Notes: generated from the sequence alone by a model not told the origin. A stretch of 9,079 nt of DNA from an uncultured Leptolyngbya sp. (GCA_937899365.1 CALBPH010000473.1:1-9079); one strand, 5' to 3'; positions 1 to 7,196 are shown, numbered from the stretch's first letter. Program-made: numbers and translations.

Positions 1-901
1 GAATAGCCCCTACAGGCTCCCCACCACGCAACGCTTCCCGCAAATTCAACTGCCCAGTCTCATTCAACAAACAGGGTCGCAGCCAGCCATCTGCGGAAAG
101 TCTCATCCGATTGCAGCGATCGCAAAAGCACTCAGACATCTGACTAATAAACCCTAACGTTCCCTTAGCCCCTGGAATCTGAAACACATCCGCCGGTCCA
201 TTACCACGAATGGCAGACTCTTCTAGTCCCCAGCGATCGCGAATCTGTTGTCGGATTGTTTCCGAATCAATCCATCCTATATCAGAAAACAAATCATCAT
301 TACCAATGGGCATAAACTCAATAAAACGCACATGCCAGTTTTTATCGAGGGTTAACGCCGCCAGATCTAAAATCTCATGGTCGTTGACACCGGGGATAAC
401 AACAACATTAAGCTTAAGCGGGTCAAACCCCACCTGGTGAGCAGCCTGAATACCCTGCCATACCTGGTGCCAGCGAATGTGGTTAGATGTAGTCGCACCA
501 GAAGATTTGCCAGACCCCACAATTGCCTGGAACGTATCTGGCTGTAGGGAATCCAAACTGATATTAATGCGCCGCAGCCCAGCCTCATAGAGAGGGCGCG
601 CAAGATTGCCTAACTTAAAGGCATTGGTGGTCATTGCCAAGTCTGTAGTCTCTGGCAACTGGGCAATCTCCTGTACCAGTTGCACAATGCCCGGACGCAG
701 TAACGGCTCTCCCCCCGTCAGACGAAATTTTGTAAAACCTAACGGGATAAACACTCCCTTGAGCAGAGTCAAAATTTCTGCATGACTTAACCAAAATTCC
801 TGTAGCACATAGCTGAGGTCAGCCCCCTCAGGCATACAGTACACACATTGAAAATTACAACGGTCGATCAGGCTAATGCGGAGGTAGTCAATGGGGTTCA
901 T
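1..901 (-). CDS. moaA: GTP 3',8-cyclase MoaA (molybdenum cofactor biosynthesis), C-terminus cut by window edge
   Basis: Radical-SAM enzyme for the first step of molybdenum cofactor synthesis, turning GTP into 3',8-cyclo-GTP for MoaC. The reverse strand reads open for 300 codons from the ATG at 901-899 to the left edge. The SAM-binding iron-sulfur site is C15-x3-C19-x2-C22 in DRCNFQCVYC, followed by the GGE motif (LTGGEPLLR, 61-69). The second, GTP-binding cluster is C260-x2-C263-x13-C277, the exact MoaA spacing. Roughly the last 25-30 residues, including the usual Gly-Gly tail, lie outside the window. The ATG at 901 gives the short MNPIDYLRIS start I associate with cyanobacterial MoaA. The frame stays open upstream to an in-frame ATG at 982-980, adding 27 residues that do not resemble the family. 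No clear ribosome-binding site precedes either start. Residues about 126-140 (GSGKSSGATTSN region) look a little longer than I expect for the family. Identification is very secure; the start is fairly secure. Confidence 0.96.
   Translation of the reverse strand, partial: MNPIDYLRISLIDRCNFQCVYCMPEGADLSYVLQEFWLSHAEILTLLKGVFIPLGFTKFRLTGGEPLLRPGIVQLVQEIAQLPETTDLAMTTNAFKLGNLARPLYEAGLRRINISLDSLQPDTFQAIVGSGKSSGATTSNHIRWHQVWQGIQAAHQVGFDPLKLNVVVIPGVNDHEILDLAALTLDKNWHVRFIEFMPIGNDDLFSDIGWIDSETIRQQIRDRWGLEESAIRGNGPADVFQIPGAKGTLGFISQMSECFCDRCNRMRLSADGWLRPCLLNETGQLNLREALRGGEPVGAI
116..123. repeat. HIP1 octamer GCGATCGC (one of four copies)
   Basis: GCGATCGC is the highly iterated palindrome typical of many cyanobacterial genomes. 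Further exact copies are at 233-240 (also in moaA), 4762-4769 (hemW) and 8217-8224 (the miniprotein gene, where it encodes part of the first hydrophobic helix). Four copies in 9 kb is well above chance for an 8-mer and is the main base-level evidence for a cyanobacterial host. Confidence 0.9.
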
Positions 902-982
902 AGTGTTGTGAAGGGTCTGCTCGCCGTGTTTTCCATTATGAACCACCCATCCTAGGACGGGACCGAATCGATTAATGTCCAT

Positions 983-999
983 CTAGTCTGGCTAGTCTG
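983..999. repeat. Tandem 8-bp direct repeat CTAGTCTG-g-CTAGTCTG
   Basis: Two identical 8-mers are separated by one base, giving a period of 9. They lie about 80-100 bases upstream of the moaA start at 901 and directly upstream of its alternative in-frame ATG (982-980). Close tandem direct repeats are the layout used by many winged-helix response regulators, so this could be an operator for moaA. No known regulator motif is recognised, and the repeat may be coincidental. Confidence 0.4.
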
Positions 1000-1088
1000 A
1001 CGAAATATCCAACTGCCAGCGGTTAGCCCCAATTCTGATCATGGCGTTAGAAGATAGGGCAGTGTTACCGTCGGTTTGCTAATCTAGT

Positions 1089-1107
1089 AAAAATATTTTT
1101 TAAAAAA
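1089..1107. promoter_or_regulatory. Overlapping A/T palindromes in the moaA-guaA spacer
   Basis: AAAAATATTTTT (1089-1100) is a perfect 12-base palindrome and overlaps a second one, TTTTTTAAAAAA (1096-1107). The block is far more AT-rich than its surroundings. Such A/T tracts are typical of promoter UP elements or bent, nucleoid-protein-binding DNA, and it lies between two divergent genes. No GC stem accompanies it, so it is not an intrinsic terminator. The regulatory role is inferred from position and composition only. Confidence 0.35.
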
Positions 1108-1268
1108 TCTCTAGGATCAATGTCCAGAACTCCAGAGAAGCACCCATTCATATTGCATATGTGTTTCTCAGATATTCCTTAGTCTCAGCACGTCGTATCT
1201 AGCGAGCACCCCACCGGAATCATAAAAACCACACTTTTCCCTGTCCACCCCAGTTTCAGGATTTATTC

Positions 1269-2882
1269 GTGACTGCAAAAACTCCCGCCACAACTGACTC
1301 AGTATCTGCCAAACCACCTGAGTTCAACCGTCAGATGCTAATTATTCTTGATTTTGGTTCCCAATACTCTGAGTTGATTGCCCGTCGCATTCGCGAAACT
1401 CAAGTGTATTCAGAAGTTCTTTCTTACCGCACCTCGGCTGAGAAAATTCGCCAGCTCAACCCTCGGGGCATCATCCTATCTGGAGGTCCCAGCTCTGTTT
1501 ATGCGGACCATGCCCCAAAATGCGATCCGGCCATTTGGGAGCTAGGAATTCCCGTTCTCGGCGTATGCTACGGCATGCAGCTGATGGTGCAACAGCTGGG
1601 TGGTCAGGTAGAAACGGCCCAGCGCGGTGAATATGGTAAGGCGTCCTTGCACATTGATGACCCCACCGACCTACTCACCAATGTCGATAATGGCTCCACC
1701 ATGTGGATGAGCCACGGTGACTCAGTCACTAAGCTACCCCCAGGGTTTGAGGTGTTAGCCCATACAGATAACACCCCCAGTGCCGCTGTTGCCCACCACG
1801 AACAGGGGTTCTACGGCGTGCAGTTTCATCCAGAAGTGGTCCACTCCGTTAATGGTCAGGCGCTGATTTGCAATTTTGTTTATCACATTTGTAAGTGTGA
1901 ACCCACCTGGACCACTGAAGCATTTGTAGAAGAAGCTATCCGCGAAGTGCGGGCTAGAGTGGGCGATAAACGTGTGCTCTTAGCACTTTCAGGGGGTGTA
2001 GACTCCTCTACGCTGGCATTTTTGTTGCACAAGGCCATCGGCGATCAGCTAACCTGCATGTTTATCGATCAGGGTTTTATGCGCAAGGGTGAACCTGAGC
2101 GGCTCGTGAACTTTTTTGATAAGCAGTTTCACATTAGGGTTGAATATGTCCAAGCCCGCGAGCGCTTTCTAAAGCAGATTGAGGGCATCACTGACCCTGA
2201 AGAGAAACGTAAGCGCATTGGCCACGAATTTATTCGCGTTTTTGAAACAGAATCTAAGCGGCTGGGTCCCTTTGACTATTTAGCCCAGGGTACGCTTTAC
2301 CCCGATGTGATTGAGTCTGCCGATACCAACGTCGACCCGAAAACGGGTGAGCGGGTGGCGGTTAAGATCAAGAGCCATCACAACGTGGGTGGTTTACCCA
2401 AAGATTTGCAGTTTAAGCTCATAGAACCCCTACGCAAGCTCTTTAAGGACGAGGTGCGTAATGTCGGTCGGTCCGTCGGATTGCCCGATGAGATTGTCAG
2501 ACGTCAGCCATTTCCAGGACCAGGACTGGCAATTCGCATCCTCGGCGAAGTTACTCCAGAGCGGCTCAACATTCTGCGCGATGCCGACTATATTGTGCGT
2601 GAAGAAATCCGTAATCGCGGGCTATACCACGATTTTTGGCAGGCGTTTGCAGTACTGTTGCCGGTGCGTAGCGTGGGTGTAATGGGCGATCAGCGCACCT
2701 ATGCCTATCCAATTGTGCTGCGTTTTGTCAGCAGTGAGGATGGCATGACGGCCGATTGGTCCCGCCCTTCCTACGATTTACTAGAGGTCATTTCCAACCG
2801 CATCGTCAATGAGGTTGATGGGGTAAACCGCGTCGTTTATGACATTACGTCTAAGCCCCCTGGCACCATCGAGTGGGAATAG
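1269..2882 (+). CDS. guaA: GMP synthase (glutamine-hydrolysing)
   Basis: Cytosolic enzyme that aminates XMP to GMP using glutamine and ATP, the last step of guanine nucleotide synthesis. At 537 residues it is full length. The N-terminal class I glutamine amidotransferase starts at ILDFGSQYSELIARRIRE and carries the triad C100 (GVCYGMQL), H187 and E189 (QFHPEVVHS). The ATP-pyrophosphatase P-loop is SGGVDS (241-246). The dimerisation domain holds the conserved QPFPGPGLAIRILGE and ends in the family's C-terminal signature VYDITSKPPGTIEWE. The start is GTG at 1269: an in-frame TAG sits at 1200-1202, and no ATG occurs in frame before codon 23 (1335). The extra ~20 polar residues before the amidotransferase domain are, as I recall, usual in cyanobacteria, but codon 23 remains possible. 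Only a weak CAGG precedes the GTG. A strong hairpin follows 12 bases after the stop. Confidence 0.98.
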   Translation: MTAKTPATTDSVSAKPPEFNRQMLIILDFGSQYSELIARRIRETQVYSEVLSYRTSAEKIRQLNPRGIILSGGPSSVYADHAPKCDPAIWELGIPVLGVCYGMQLMVQQLGGQVETAQRGEYGKASLHIDDPTDLLTNVDNGSTMWMSHGDSVTKLPPGFEVLAHTDNTPSAAVAHHEQGFYGVQFHPEVVHSVNGQALICNFVYHICKCEPTWTTEAFVEEAIREVRARVGDKRVLLALSGGVDSSTLAFLLHKAIGDQLTCMFIDQGFMRKGEPERLVNFFDKQFHIRVEYVQARERFLKQIEGITDPEEKRKRIGHEFIRVFETESKRLGPFDYLAQGTLYPDVIESADTNVDPKTGERVAVKIKSHHNVGGLPKDLQFKLIEPLRKLFKDEVRNVGRSVGLPDEIVRRQPFPGPGLAIRILGEVTPERLNILRDADYIVREEIRNRGLYHDFWQAFAVLLPVRSVGVMGDQRTYAYPIVLRFVSSEDGMTADWSRPSYDLLEVISNRIVNEVDGVNRVVYDITSKPPGTIEWE

Positions 2883-2894
2883 ACGGCATGCAAC

Positions 2895-2953
2895 AACCGG
2901 GGTTCTAACTAGGAAGGAACTAAACGCACTCCCAAAGTTAGAACCCCGGTTTT
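2895..2953. terminator. Intrinsic terminator between convergent guaA and PIN/TRAM genes, probably bidirectional
   Basis: The arms 2895-2910 (AACCGGGGTTCTAACT) and 2936-2951 are perfectly complementary over 16 bp with a 25-nt loop. On the plus strand the stem ends in TTTT (2950-2953), after the guaA stop at 2882. On the minus strand, after the PIN/TRAM stop at 2964, the stem is followed by TTGTTG, a weaker T-rich tail. A GC core with T's placed between convergent genes fits a shared terminator. The 25-nt loop is longer than usual for a simple terminator. Confidence 0.8.
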
Positions 2954-2963
2954 CAACCTGCCC

Positions 2964-4043
2964 TTAAACCACTGCGGCCCCTTTGGGACGAGCAAAGATC
3001 ATCCGGCCCGCTGACGTTTGTAGGGCTCCGGTTACGACGACTAAAACATTGTTGCCGATGTAGCCCTTGCCAGCTTCTACGACCACCATGGTGCCGTCAT
3101 TTAAGTACCCCACACCCTGGGCATCTTCCTTGCCTTCTTTGAGGATTTTGATCTCAATATCATCGCCAGGCAGATAGGCCGGCCGGATCGCCTTAGCTAA
3201 GTCATTGATGTTGAGTACAGCTACCTGCTGCACCTTGGCCACCTTGCTGAGGTTGTAGTCGTTGGTTAGTAGCATGGCCGTCATTTCCTGGGCCAGCTTC
3301 ACTAACTTGGCGTCCACAGTACCGACGTCGGTATAGTCAGCCGGATCCACCACCACTCGATCTGGATAGGCAGCCCGCAGGCGGTTGAGGATATCTAAGC
3401 CCCGTCTACCTCGGGCCCGCTTTTGATCATTGGCAGCATCGGCGACGGCCTGCAGTTCTTGTAGAACAAACTGCGGAACAACAATTCGGCCTTCTAAAAA
3501 TCCGGTTTCTAAAAGACTCTCGATCCGACCGTCAATAATGCAGCTCGTATCTAAAATCTTGGATGCTGATGGTTTGAGGGTGCCTTCTGCAATCAGCATG
3601 CTTTCCACACTGCCAGGGTTGACCAACCGCAGCAGCGCTCGTCCTTGGGTATCGGCGAGGTTCATCCCCGACACCGAGAAAATGATGCTGTTCATCACAG
3701 CAGCCAGGGGTTTAATGAAGTTAAATTCGGTGGGGATCGGTAACAGAAAGACCGGTGCCAAAATCAGGTTGGCAATCAGTAGCCCCAAAATTAATCCGAT
3801 AGCGCGGGCAAAGATGCGGTCGGGGGGCAAATTGCGGATTTGCTTTTCCAGACGTCGATAGCTGGTCTGGGCCACAATCCCGAGGCCAGTGCCAATGAGG
3901 GCACCAAATCCAGCCGTCACCGTGCTCAGACCTTCAATGTTATTGACCTGTTCTAGGACGGGTGGGGGTAACAGATCAACGCTATAAAAGCCGATGCCTG
4001 CCCCTGCAAAAATGAATGAAATTACGATTAATGCGTCTAGCAT
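2964..4043 (-). CDS. Membrane-anchored PIN/TRAM domain protein (YacL-like putative RNase)
   Basis: Predicted inner-membrane protein of 359 residues. About four hydrophobic segments (near 3-20, 41-58, 79-103 and 112-128) are followed by a PIN nuclease domain and a C-terminal TRAM RNA-binding domain. Expected PIN acidic residues are visible: D165 (LDTSCIIDGRI), E196 (PQFVLQELQAVAD), D244 (TVDAKLV) and D262 (LLTNDYNLSKVA). The TRAM domain covers about 291-350 (LPGDDIEIKILKEG to the AGRMIFARP end). The family is widespread in cyanobacteria and Gram-positives; metal-dependent RNase activity is inferred from the PIN domain and the target is unknown. The ATG at 4043 gives the family-typical MLDALIVISF start. 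The frame also extends to a TTG at 4115, but that sits at the predicted transcription start and its extra 24 residues are unlike the family. The gene converges on guaA and diverges from hemW. Confidence 0.92.
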   Translation of the reverse strand: MLDALIVISFIFAGAGIGFYSVDLLPPPVLEQVNNIEGLSTVTAGFGALIGTGLGIVAQTSYRRLEKQIRNLPPDRIFARAIGLILGLLIANLILAPVFLLPIPTEFNFIKPLAAVMNSIIFSVSGMNLADTQGRALLRLVNPGSVESMLIAEGTLKPSASKILDTSCIIDGRIESLLETGFLEGRIVVPQFVLQELQAVADAANDQKRARGRRGLDILNRLRAAYPDRVVVDPADYTDVGTVDAKLVKLAQEMTAMLLTNDYNLSKVAKVQQVAVLNINDLAKAIRPAYLPGDDIEIKILKEGKEDAQGVGYLNDGTMVVVEAGKGYIGNNVLVVVTGALQTSAGRMIFARPKGAAVV

Positions 4044-4123
4044 TCGAATAATGTCGACCTTATGGGGCCCTTTTAGGGTGATGGTAAACAATAGACCATT
4101 CCTGGGAAGGCCCAAACAACGAC

Positions 4124-4131
4124 ATTATAAT
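4124..4131. promoter_or_regulatory. Symmetric -10 element ATTATAAT serving divergent PIN/TRAM gene and hemW (predicted)
   Basis: The 8-base palindrome ATTATAAT contains a perfect TATAAT on the plus strand (4126-4131) and another on the minus strand (4129-4124). Rightward transcription would begin near 4138, leaving a leader of about 54 nt before the preferred hemW ATG at 4192. Leftward transcription would begin near 4116, leaving about 72 nt before the PIN/TRAM ATG at 4043. Both -35 regions are poor (TGGGAA on plus, CAGTGG on minus, 17-bp spacers). Shared, symmetric -10 boxes are a known source of bidirectional transcription in bacteria. Positions are inferred from consensus only. Confidence 0.55.
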
Positions 4132-4191
4132 CACTGAATGTTCCCACCACTGGGTTCTTCCCTAAATGCCTTTATGTTCCCAGGCGGCCCT

Positions 4192-5397
4192 ATGCCCATA
4201 CCCGCGCGCCCACATGGGCCCACATCAGCCTACGTTCACATTCCATTTTGTCGTCGCCGCTGCTTCTACTGCGACTTTCCCATTTCAGTCATTGGTAATC
4301 GACAGCGGGGGGAAACGTCGGGCACCATCAGCCTCTATGTTGAGCGGCTGTGTGAGGAAATAAGGGCTACATCCCCCCTGGGACCAGCACTAACAACGGT
4401 TTTCTTTGGGGGAGGGACTCCCTCGCTACTGTCCGTACCCCAGCTTGATCAAATTTTGAGCACCCTGGAGCAGCAGTTTGGTCTGGCGGCGGATGCAGAA
4501 ATTTCCATGGAAATGGATCCGGGAACGTTTGATTTGGCCCATATCCAGGGTTACTGCGCCCTGGGGGTTAATCGCATTAGTTTGGGGGTACAGGCATTTG
4601 ATGATGGTTTGCTGGAGCAGTGCGGCCGATTTCATCGGGTGGCCGATGTCCATCGAGCGGTGGACGCCATGCATCGCTCGATGGTACCGAGCTGGAGTTT
4701 GGATTTGATTTCAGGGCTGCCCCATCAGACATTGGCCCATTGGCAGGGGGCTTTGGAGAGTGCGATCGCAACCCAGCCCCACCACCTCTCCATTTATGAC
4801 CTCACCATCGAACCCCAAACTCCCTTTGGCAAGCAGTACCAGCCCGGTGAGCAACCCCTCCCCACCGAAACCGCCACCGTCGACATGTATCGCCTGGCCC
4901 AGCAAACACTAACCGCCGCCGGCTATGACCACTATGAAATCTCCAACTACGCCAAACCAGGGTATCAGTGTCGCCACAATCGCACCTATTGGGAAAATCG
5001 CCCCTTCTACGGCTTTGGCATGGGTGCCACCAGCTATACCCAAGGACAGCGGGTGGCCCGTCCCCGCACCCAACAGAACTATGGACAATGGGTCGAACGC
5101 TATCGCCACAGCGGCGGTGTCCTCGATGCCCCGACGTTGCCCATCAGTGAGCGGCTCACCGATGGCCTGATGGTGGGATTACGTTTGGCAGAAGGGATCG
5201 AGCTGCTGCCGCTGATCGACTCATTTGGCAGTCAGTTCACCACCATGCTCAAAACCCACCTGAGTCCCTATCTATCTTCAGGTCAGGCCGTTCTAGAAGA
5301 CAATCGACTACGGCTGAGCGATCCCGACGGTTTTCTGATCTCTAACACCGTCATTGCCGACCTCTTTAACGGTCTTGAGCAGCTGATGGAAAGCTAA
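4192..5397 (+). CDS. hemW: Radical SAM heme chaperone HemW
   Basis: HemW is a radical-SAM protein related to coproporphyrinogen dehydrogenase HemN. It binds heme and helps deliver it to target proteins; family members were long misannotated as HemN. The cluster motif is C20-x3-C24-x2-C27 in HIPFCRRRCFYCDFP. The residue two after the last Cys is Phe, where true HemN has a fourth Cys (CxC), so HemW is the better call. Further family marks are FFGGGTPSLL, the EMDPGTF strand, NRISLGVQAF, DLISGLPHQT, HYEISNYAKPG and the CRHNRTYWENRPFYGFGMGA region. The chosen start, ATG 4192, gives 401 residues, has AGG seven bases upstream and matches the short family N-terminus. An upstream in-frame ATG at 4138 would give 419 residues, but it lies at the predicted transcription start and could only be used on a leaderless transcript. 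The ATG at 4174 lacks an RBS. Confidence 0.93.
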   Translation: MPIPARPHGPTSAYVHIPFCRRRCFYCDFPISVIGNRQRGETSGTISLYVERLCEEIRATSPLGPALTTVFFGGGTPSLLSVPQLDQILSTLEQQFGLAADAEISMEMDPGTFDLAHIQGYCALGVNRISLGVQAFDDGLLEQCGRFHRVADVHRAVDAMHRSMVPSWSLDLISGLPHQTLAHWQGALESAIATQPHHLSIYDLTIEPQTPFGKQYQPGEQPLPTETATVDMYRLAQQTLTAAGYDHYEISNYAKPGYQCRHNRTYWENRPFYGFGMGATSYTQGQRVARPRTQQNYGQWVERYRHSGGVLDAPTLPISERLTDGLMVGLRLAEGIELLPLIDSFGSQFTTMLKTHLSPYLSSGQAVLEDNRLRLSDPDGFLISNTVIADLFNGLEQLMES

Positions 5398-5555
5398 CGA
5401 ACGCCCACAGAGATGAGACTTTACCACCGCTGTGCAGCGGGCCTTGGCCACAGCCCAAAAATTCTTAAACGTTTTGTAACATCGGTAACGATAGCGGCGA
5501 TCCATAATTTGCCAAAGGATACGATAAGTCCTTGTGAAAAAAGATCCCTACAGCT

Positions 5556-7136
5556 ATGCCAAAGGTACTCGTCTCCGACCCGATCGACCAGTCTGGCCTC
5601 GATATTTTGGCCCAGGTGGCCCAGGTTGACGTAAAAACCAAACTCTCTCCCGACGAACTTGTTCAGCTAATTCCCAACTACGATGCCCTGATGATTCGAT
5701 CGGGCACCAAAGTTACCAGCGATGTGATTGAAGCGGCCAGCCAGCTTAAGATTATTGGTCGTGCCGGTGTCGGTGTCGACAACGTCGATGTAACCTCTGC
5801 CACCCGACGGGGCATTGTCGTGGTCAACTCCCCTGAGGGCAACACCATCGCCGCCGCCGAACATGCCCTGGCCATGATGCTGTCGCTGTCGCGCAACATC
5901 CCCGAAGCCGATAAAACAGTCAAATCCTCCGCCTGGGATCGGAAAAAATTTACCGGTGTGGAGGTCTATAAAAAGACTCTCGGTGTTGTGGGTCTGGGCA
6001 AAATTGGCTCCCATGTGGCCAGCGTCGCCCGCACCATGGGGATGAACATTCTGGCCTACGATCCCTTTATCTCAAAAGAACGCGCTGCCGAATTGGGCTG
6101 CAGCCTGGTCGACTTGGAGATGCTGTTCCAAAATTCTGACTACATCACCCTACACATTCCCAAAACCTCTGAGACCACCCACTTGATCAATGCCGAGGCC
6201 CTGGCAAAGATGAAGCCCACCGCCCGCATTATCAACTGCGCTCGCGGCGGCATAATTGATGAAGCCGCCCTACATGAGGCCGTTAAAAACGGCACAATTG
6301 CCGGAGCCGCCCTGGATGTTTACGAAGATGAACCCCTGGGAGAAAGCCCCCTAAGAGAGCTGGGGAAAGCCGTTGTGCTCACCCCCCATTTGGGTGCCTC
6401 CACCACCGAGGCTCAAATCAACGTCGCCGTGGATGTGGCTGAGCAGATTCGCGATGTTTTATTGGGGTTACCGGCTCGCTCCGCCGTTAATATTCCCGGT
6501 CTGCGCCCCGATGTTTTAGAGAAGCTACGCCCCTACCTGGAGCTGGCTGAAACCCTGGGCAACCTGGCCGGACAGCTGGCCGGTGGCCGGGTGGAACAGG
6601 TGCAGATTCGTCTGCAGGGAGATCTGGCCAACCAAGATAGCAAACCCATCGTTATTGCCACCCTTAAGGGGTTACTGACCAACGCCCTACGGGAGCGGGT
6701 CAACTATGTGAATGCCTCCATTGAAGCTAAGGAGCGCGGCATTAAGGTAATTGAAACCCGCGATGCCAGTGTCAAGGACTTTACCGGCTCTCTTTATGTT
6801 TCGGCCCAAGGGTCCCTGGGGGAGCATTCTGTCACCGGGACGATCCTAGGCGGTTCTGAGGTGAGAATTACGGATGTCAACCAGTTCCCCATCAACGTGC
6901 CCCCGACCAAATACATGCTGTTTACCCTGCACCGTGATATGCCAGGGATTATCGGTAAGATCGGGTCGCTGCTGGGAAGCTTTAATGTCAACATTGCCAG
7001 CATGCAGGTCGGACGTCAGATTGTCCGGGGTGATGCAGTTATGGTCCTTAGCATTGACGATCCGCTACCCGACGGTATTCTCGAAGAAATCACAAAAGTG
7101 CCCGGCATCCGCGATGCCTATACCGTTGCCCTATAA
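5556..7136 (+). CDS. serA: D-3-phosphoglycerate dehydrogenase
   Basis: Cytosolic NAD-dependent oxidation of 3-phosphoglycerate to 3-phosphohydroxypyruvate, the entry step of the phosphorylated serine pathway. At 526 residues it is the long SerA type. The substrate domain (1-100 and about 285-315) has the IGRAGVGVDNVD loop. The NAD-binding Rossmann domain has GLGKIG (146-151) with D169 at the end of the second strand. Catalytic residues are R230 (NCARGG), E259 (EDEP) and H278 (TPHLGAST). An intervening ASB domain spans about 318-445 and a C-terminal ACT domain about 453-526 (FTLHRDMPGIIGKIG), which in relatives binds serine for feedback control; whether this protein is serine-inhibited cannot be read from sequence. 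ATG 5556 fits the family start (MPKVLVSDPI), though no strong ribosome-binding site is seen. The 158-base gap after hemW shows a -10-like CATAAT (5503-5508) without a matching -35. prmA follows after a hairpin. Confidence 0.97.
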   Translation: MPKVLVSDPIDQSGLDILAQVAQVDVKTKLSPDELVQLIPNYDALMIRSGTKVTSDVIEAASQLKIIGRAGVGVDNVDVTSATRRGIVVVNSPEGNTIAAAEHALAMMLSLSRNIPEADKTVKSSAWDRKKFTGVEVYKKTLGVVGLGKIGSHVASVARTMGMNILAYDPFISKERAAELGCSLVDLEMLFQNSDYITLHIPKTSETTHLINAEALAKMKPTARIINCARGGIIDEAALHEAVKNGTIAGAALDVYEDEPLGESPLRELGKAVVLTPHLGASTTEAQINVAVDVAEQIRDVLLGLPARSAVNIPGLRPDVLEKLRPYLELAETLGNLAGQLAGGRVEQVQIRLQGDLANQDSKPIVIATLKGLLTNALRERVNYVNASIEAKERGIKVIETRDASVKDFTGSLYVSAQGSLGEHSVTGTILGGSEVRITDVNQFPINVPPTKYMLFTLHRDMPGIIGKIGSLLGSFNVNIASMQVGRQIVRGDAVMVLSIDDPLPDGILEEITKVPGIRDAYTVAL

Positions 7137-7150
7137 GATGGTGTAACTGT

Positions 7151-7196
7151 GCCGTGTCTATGGTTTGATAAATACTCGAGCAGCCATAGACACGGC
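7151..7196. other. Perfect 13-bp hairpin between serA and prmA, no T-tract (terminator, attenuator or processing site)
   Basis: The arms GCCGTGTCTATGG (7151-7163) and CCATAGACACGGC (7184-7196) are exactly complementary with a 20-nt loop that contains the palindrome CTCGAG. The hairpin begins 15 bases after the serA stop and ends 32 bases before the prmA TTG. It is followed by TATGCTCC rather than a T-run, so it does not look like a standard intrinsic terminator on either strand. It may protect the serA 3' end, set the serA/prmA expression ratio, or bind a protein. Confidence 0.65.

Larger units (their letters stand above)
902..1268. other. Divergent intergenic spacer between moaA and guaA, no convincing gene
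   Basis: This 367-base gap must hold the promoters for moaA (leftward) and guaA (rightward). Only tiny open frames are present, for example 13 and 20 codons on the plus strand, none with a ribosome-binding site. I see no tRNA T-loop signature and no obvious structured RNA. Features that stand out are an imperfect palindrome CCCaTCCTAGGAcGGG (946-961), a tandem direct repeat (983-999) and an A/T palindrome block (1089-1107). No pair of -35 and -10 boxes with good spacing could be picked with confidence for either gene. Confidence 0.7.

Noticed and set aside
512..541. GSGKS in MoaA as a Walker A motif
   Set aside because: The required Gly four residues before GKS is missing. The protein is clearly radical SAM, and this is only a small surface insertion.
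2461..2682. 73-codon ORF inside guaA
   Set aside because: It lies wholly within the strongly conserved guaA frame and has no independent support; a shadow frame.
3430..3861. 143-codon plus-strand ORF opposite the PIN/TRAM gene
   Set aside because: It is antisense to a gene with intact PIN motifs, and its product has no recognisable features; a shadow frame.
5427..5440. CCGCTGTGCAGCGG hairpin after hemW as a terminator
   Set aside because: The stem is only 5-6 bp with an almost absent loop and no T-run follows.
5476..5489. GTAACATCGGTAAC upstream of serA as a possible NtcA site (GTA-N8-TAC)
   Set aside because: The second half reads AAC rather than TAC, and no TAN3T -10 box lies about 22 bases downstream (candidates are 15 or 30 away).
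5503..5514. CATAAT (5503-5508) and TTGCCA (5509-5514) as serA promoter boxes
   Set aside because: Neither has a partner at 16-18 bp spacing, so no promoter could be assigned.
5413..5634. 73-codon plus-strand ORF across the hemW-serA gap
   Set aside because: Its last third overlaps the start of serA in another frame, the product has no recognisable domain, and there is no ribosome-binding site. It is probably a chance frame.
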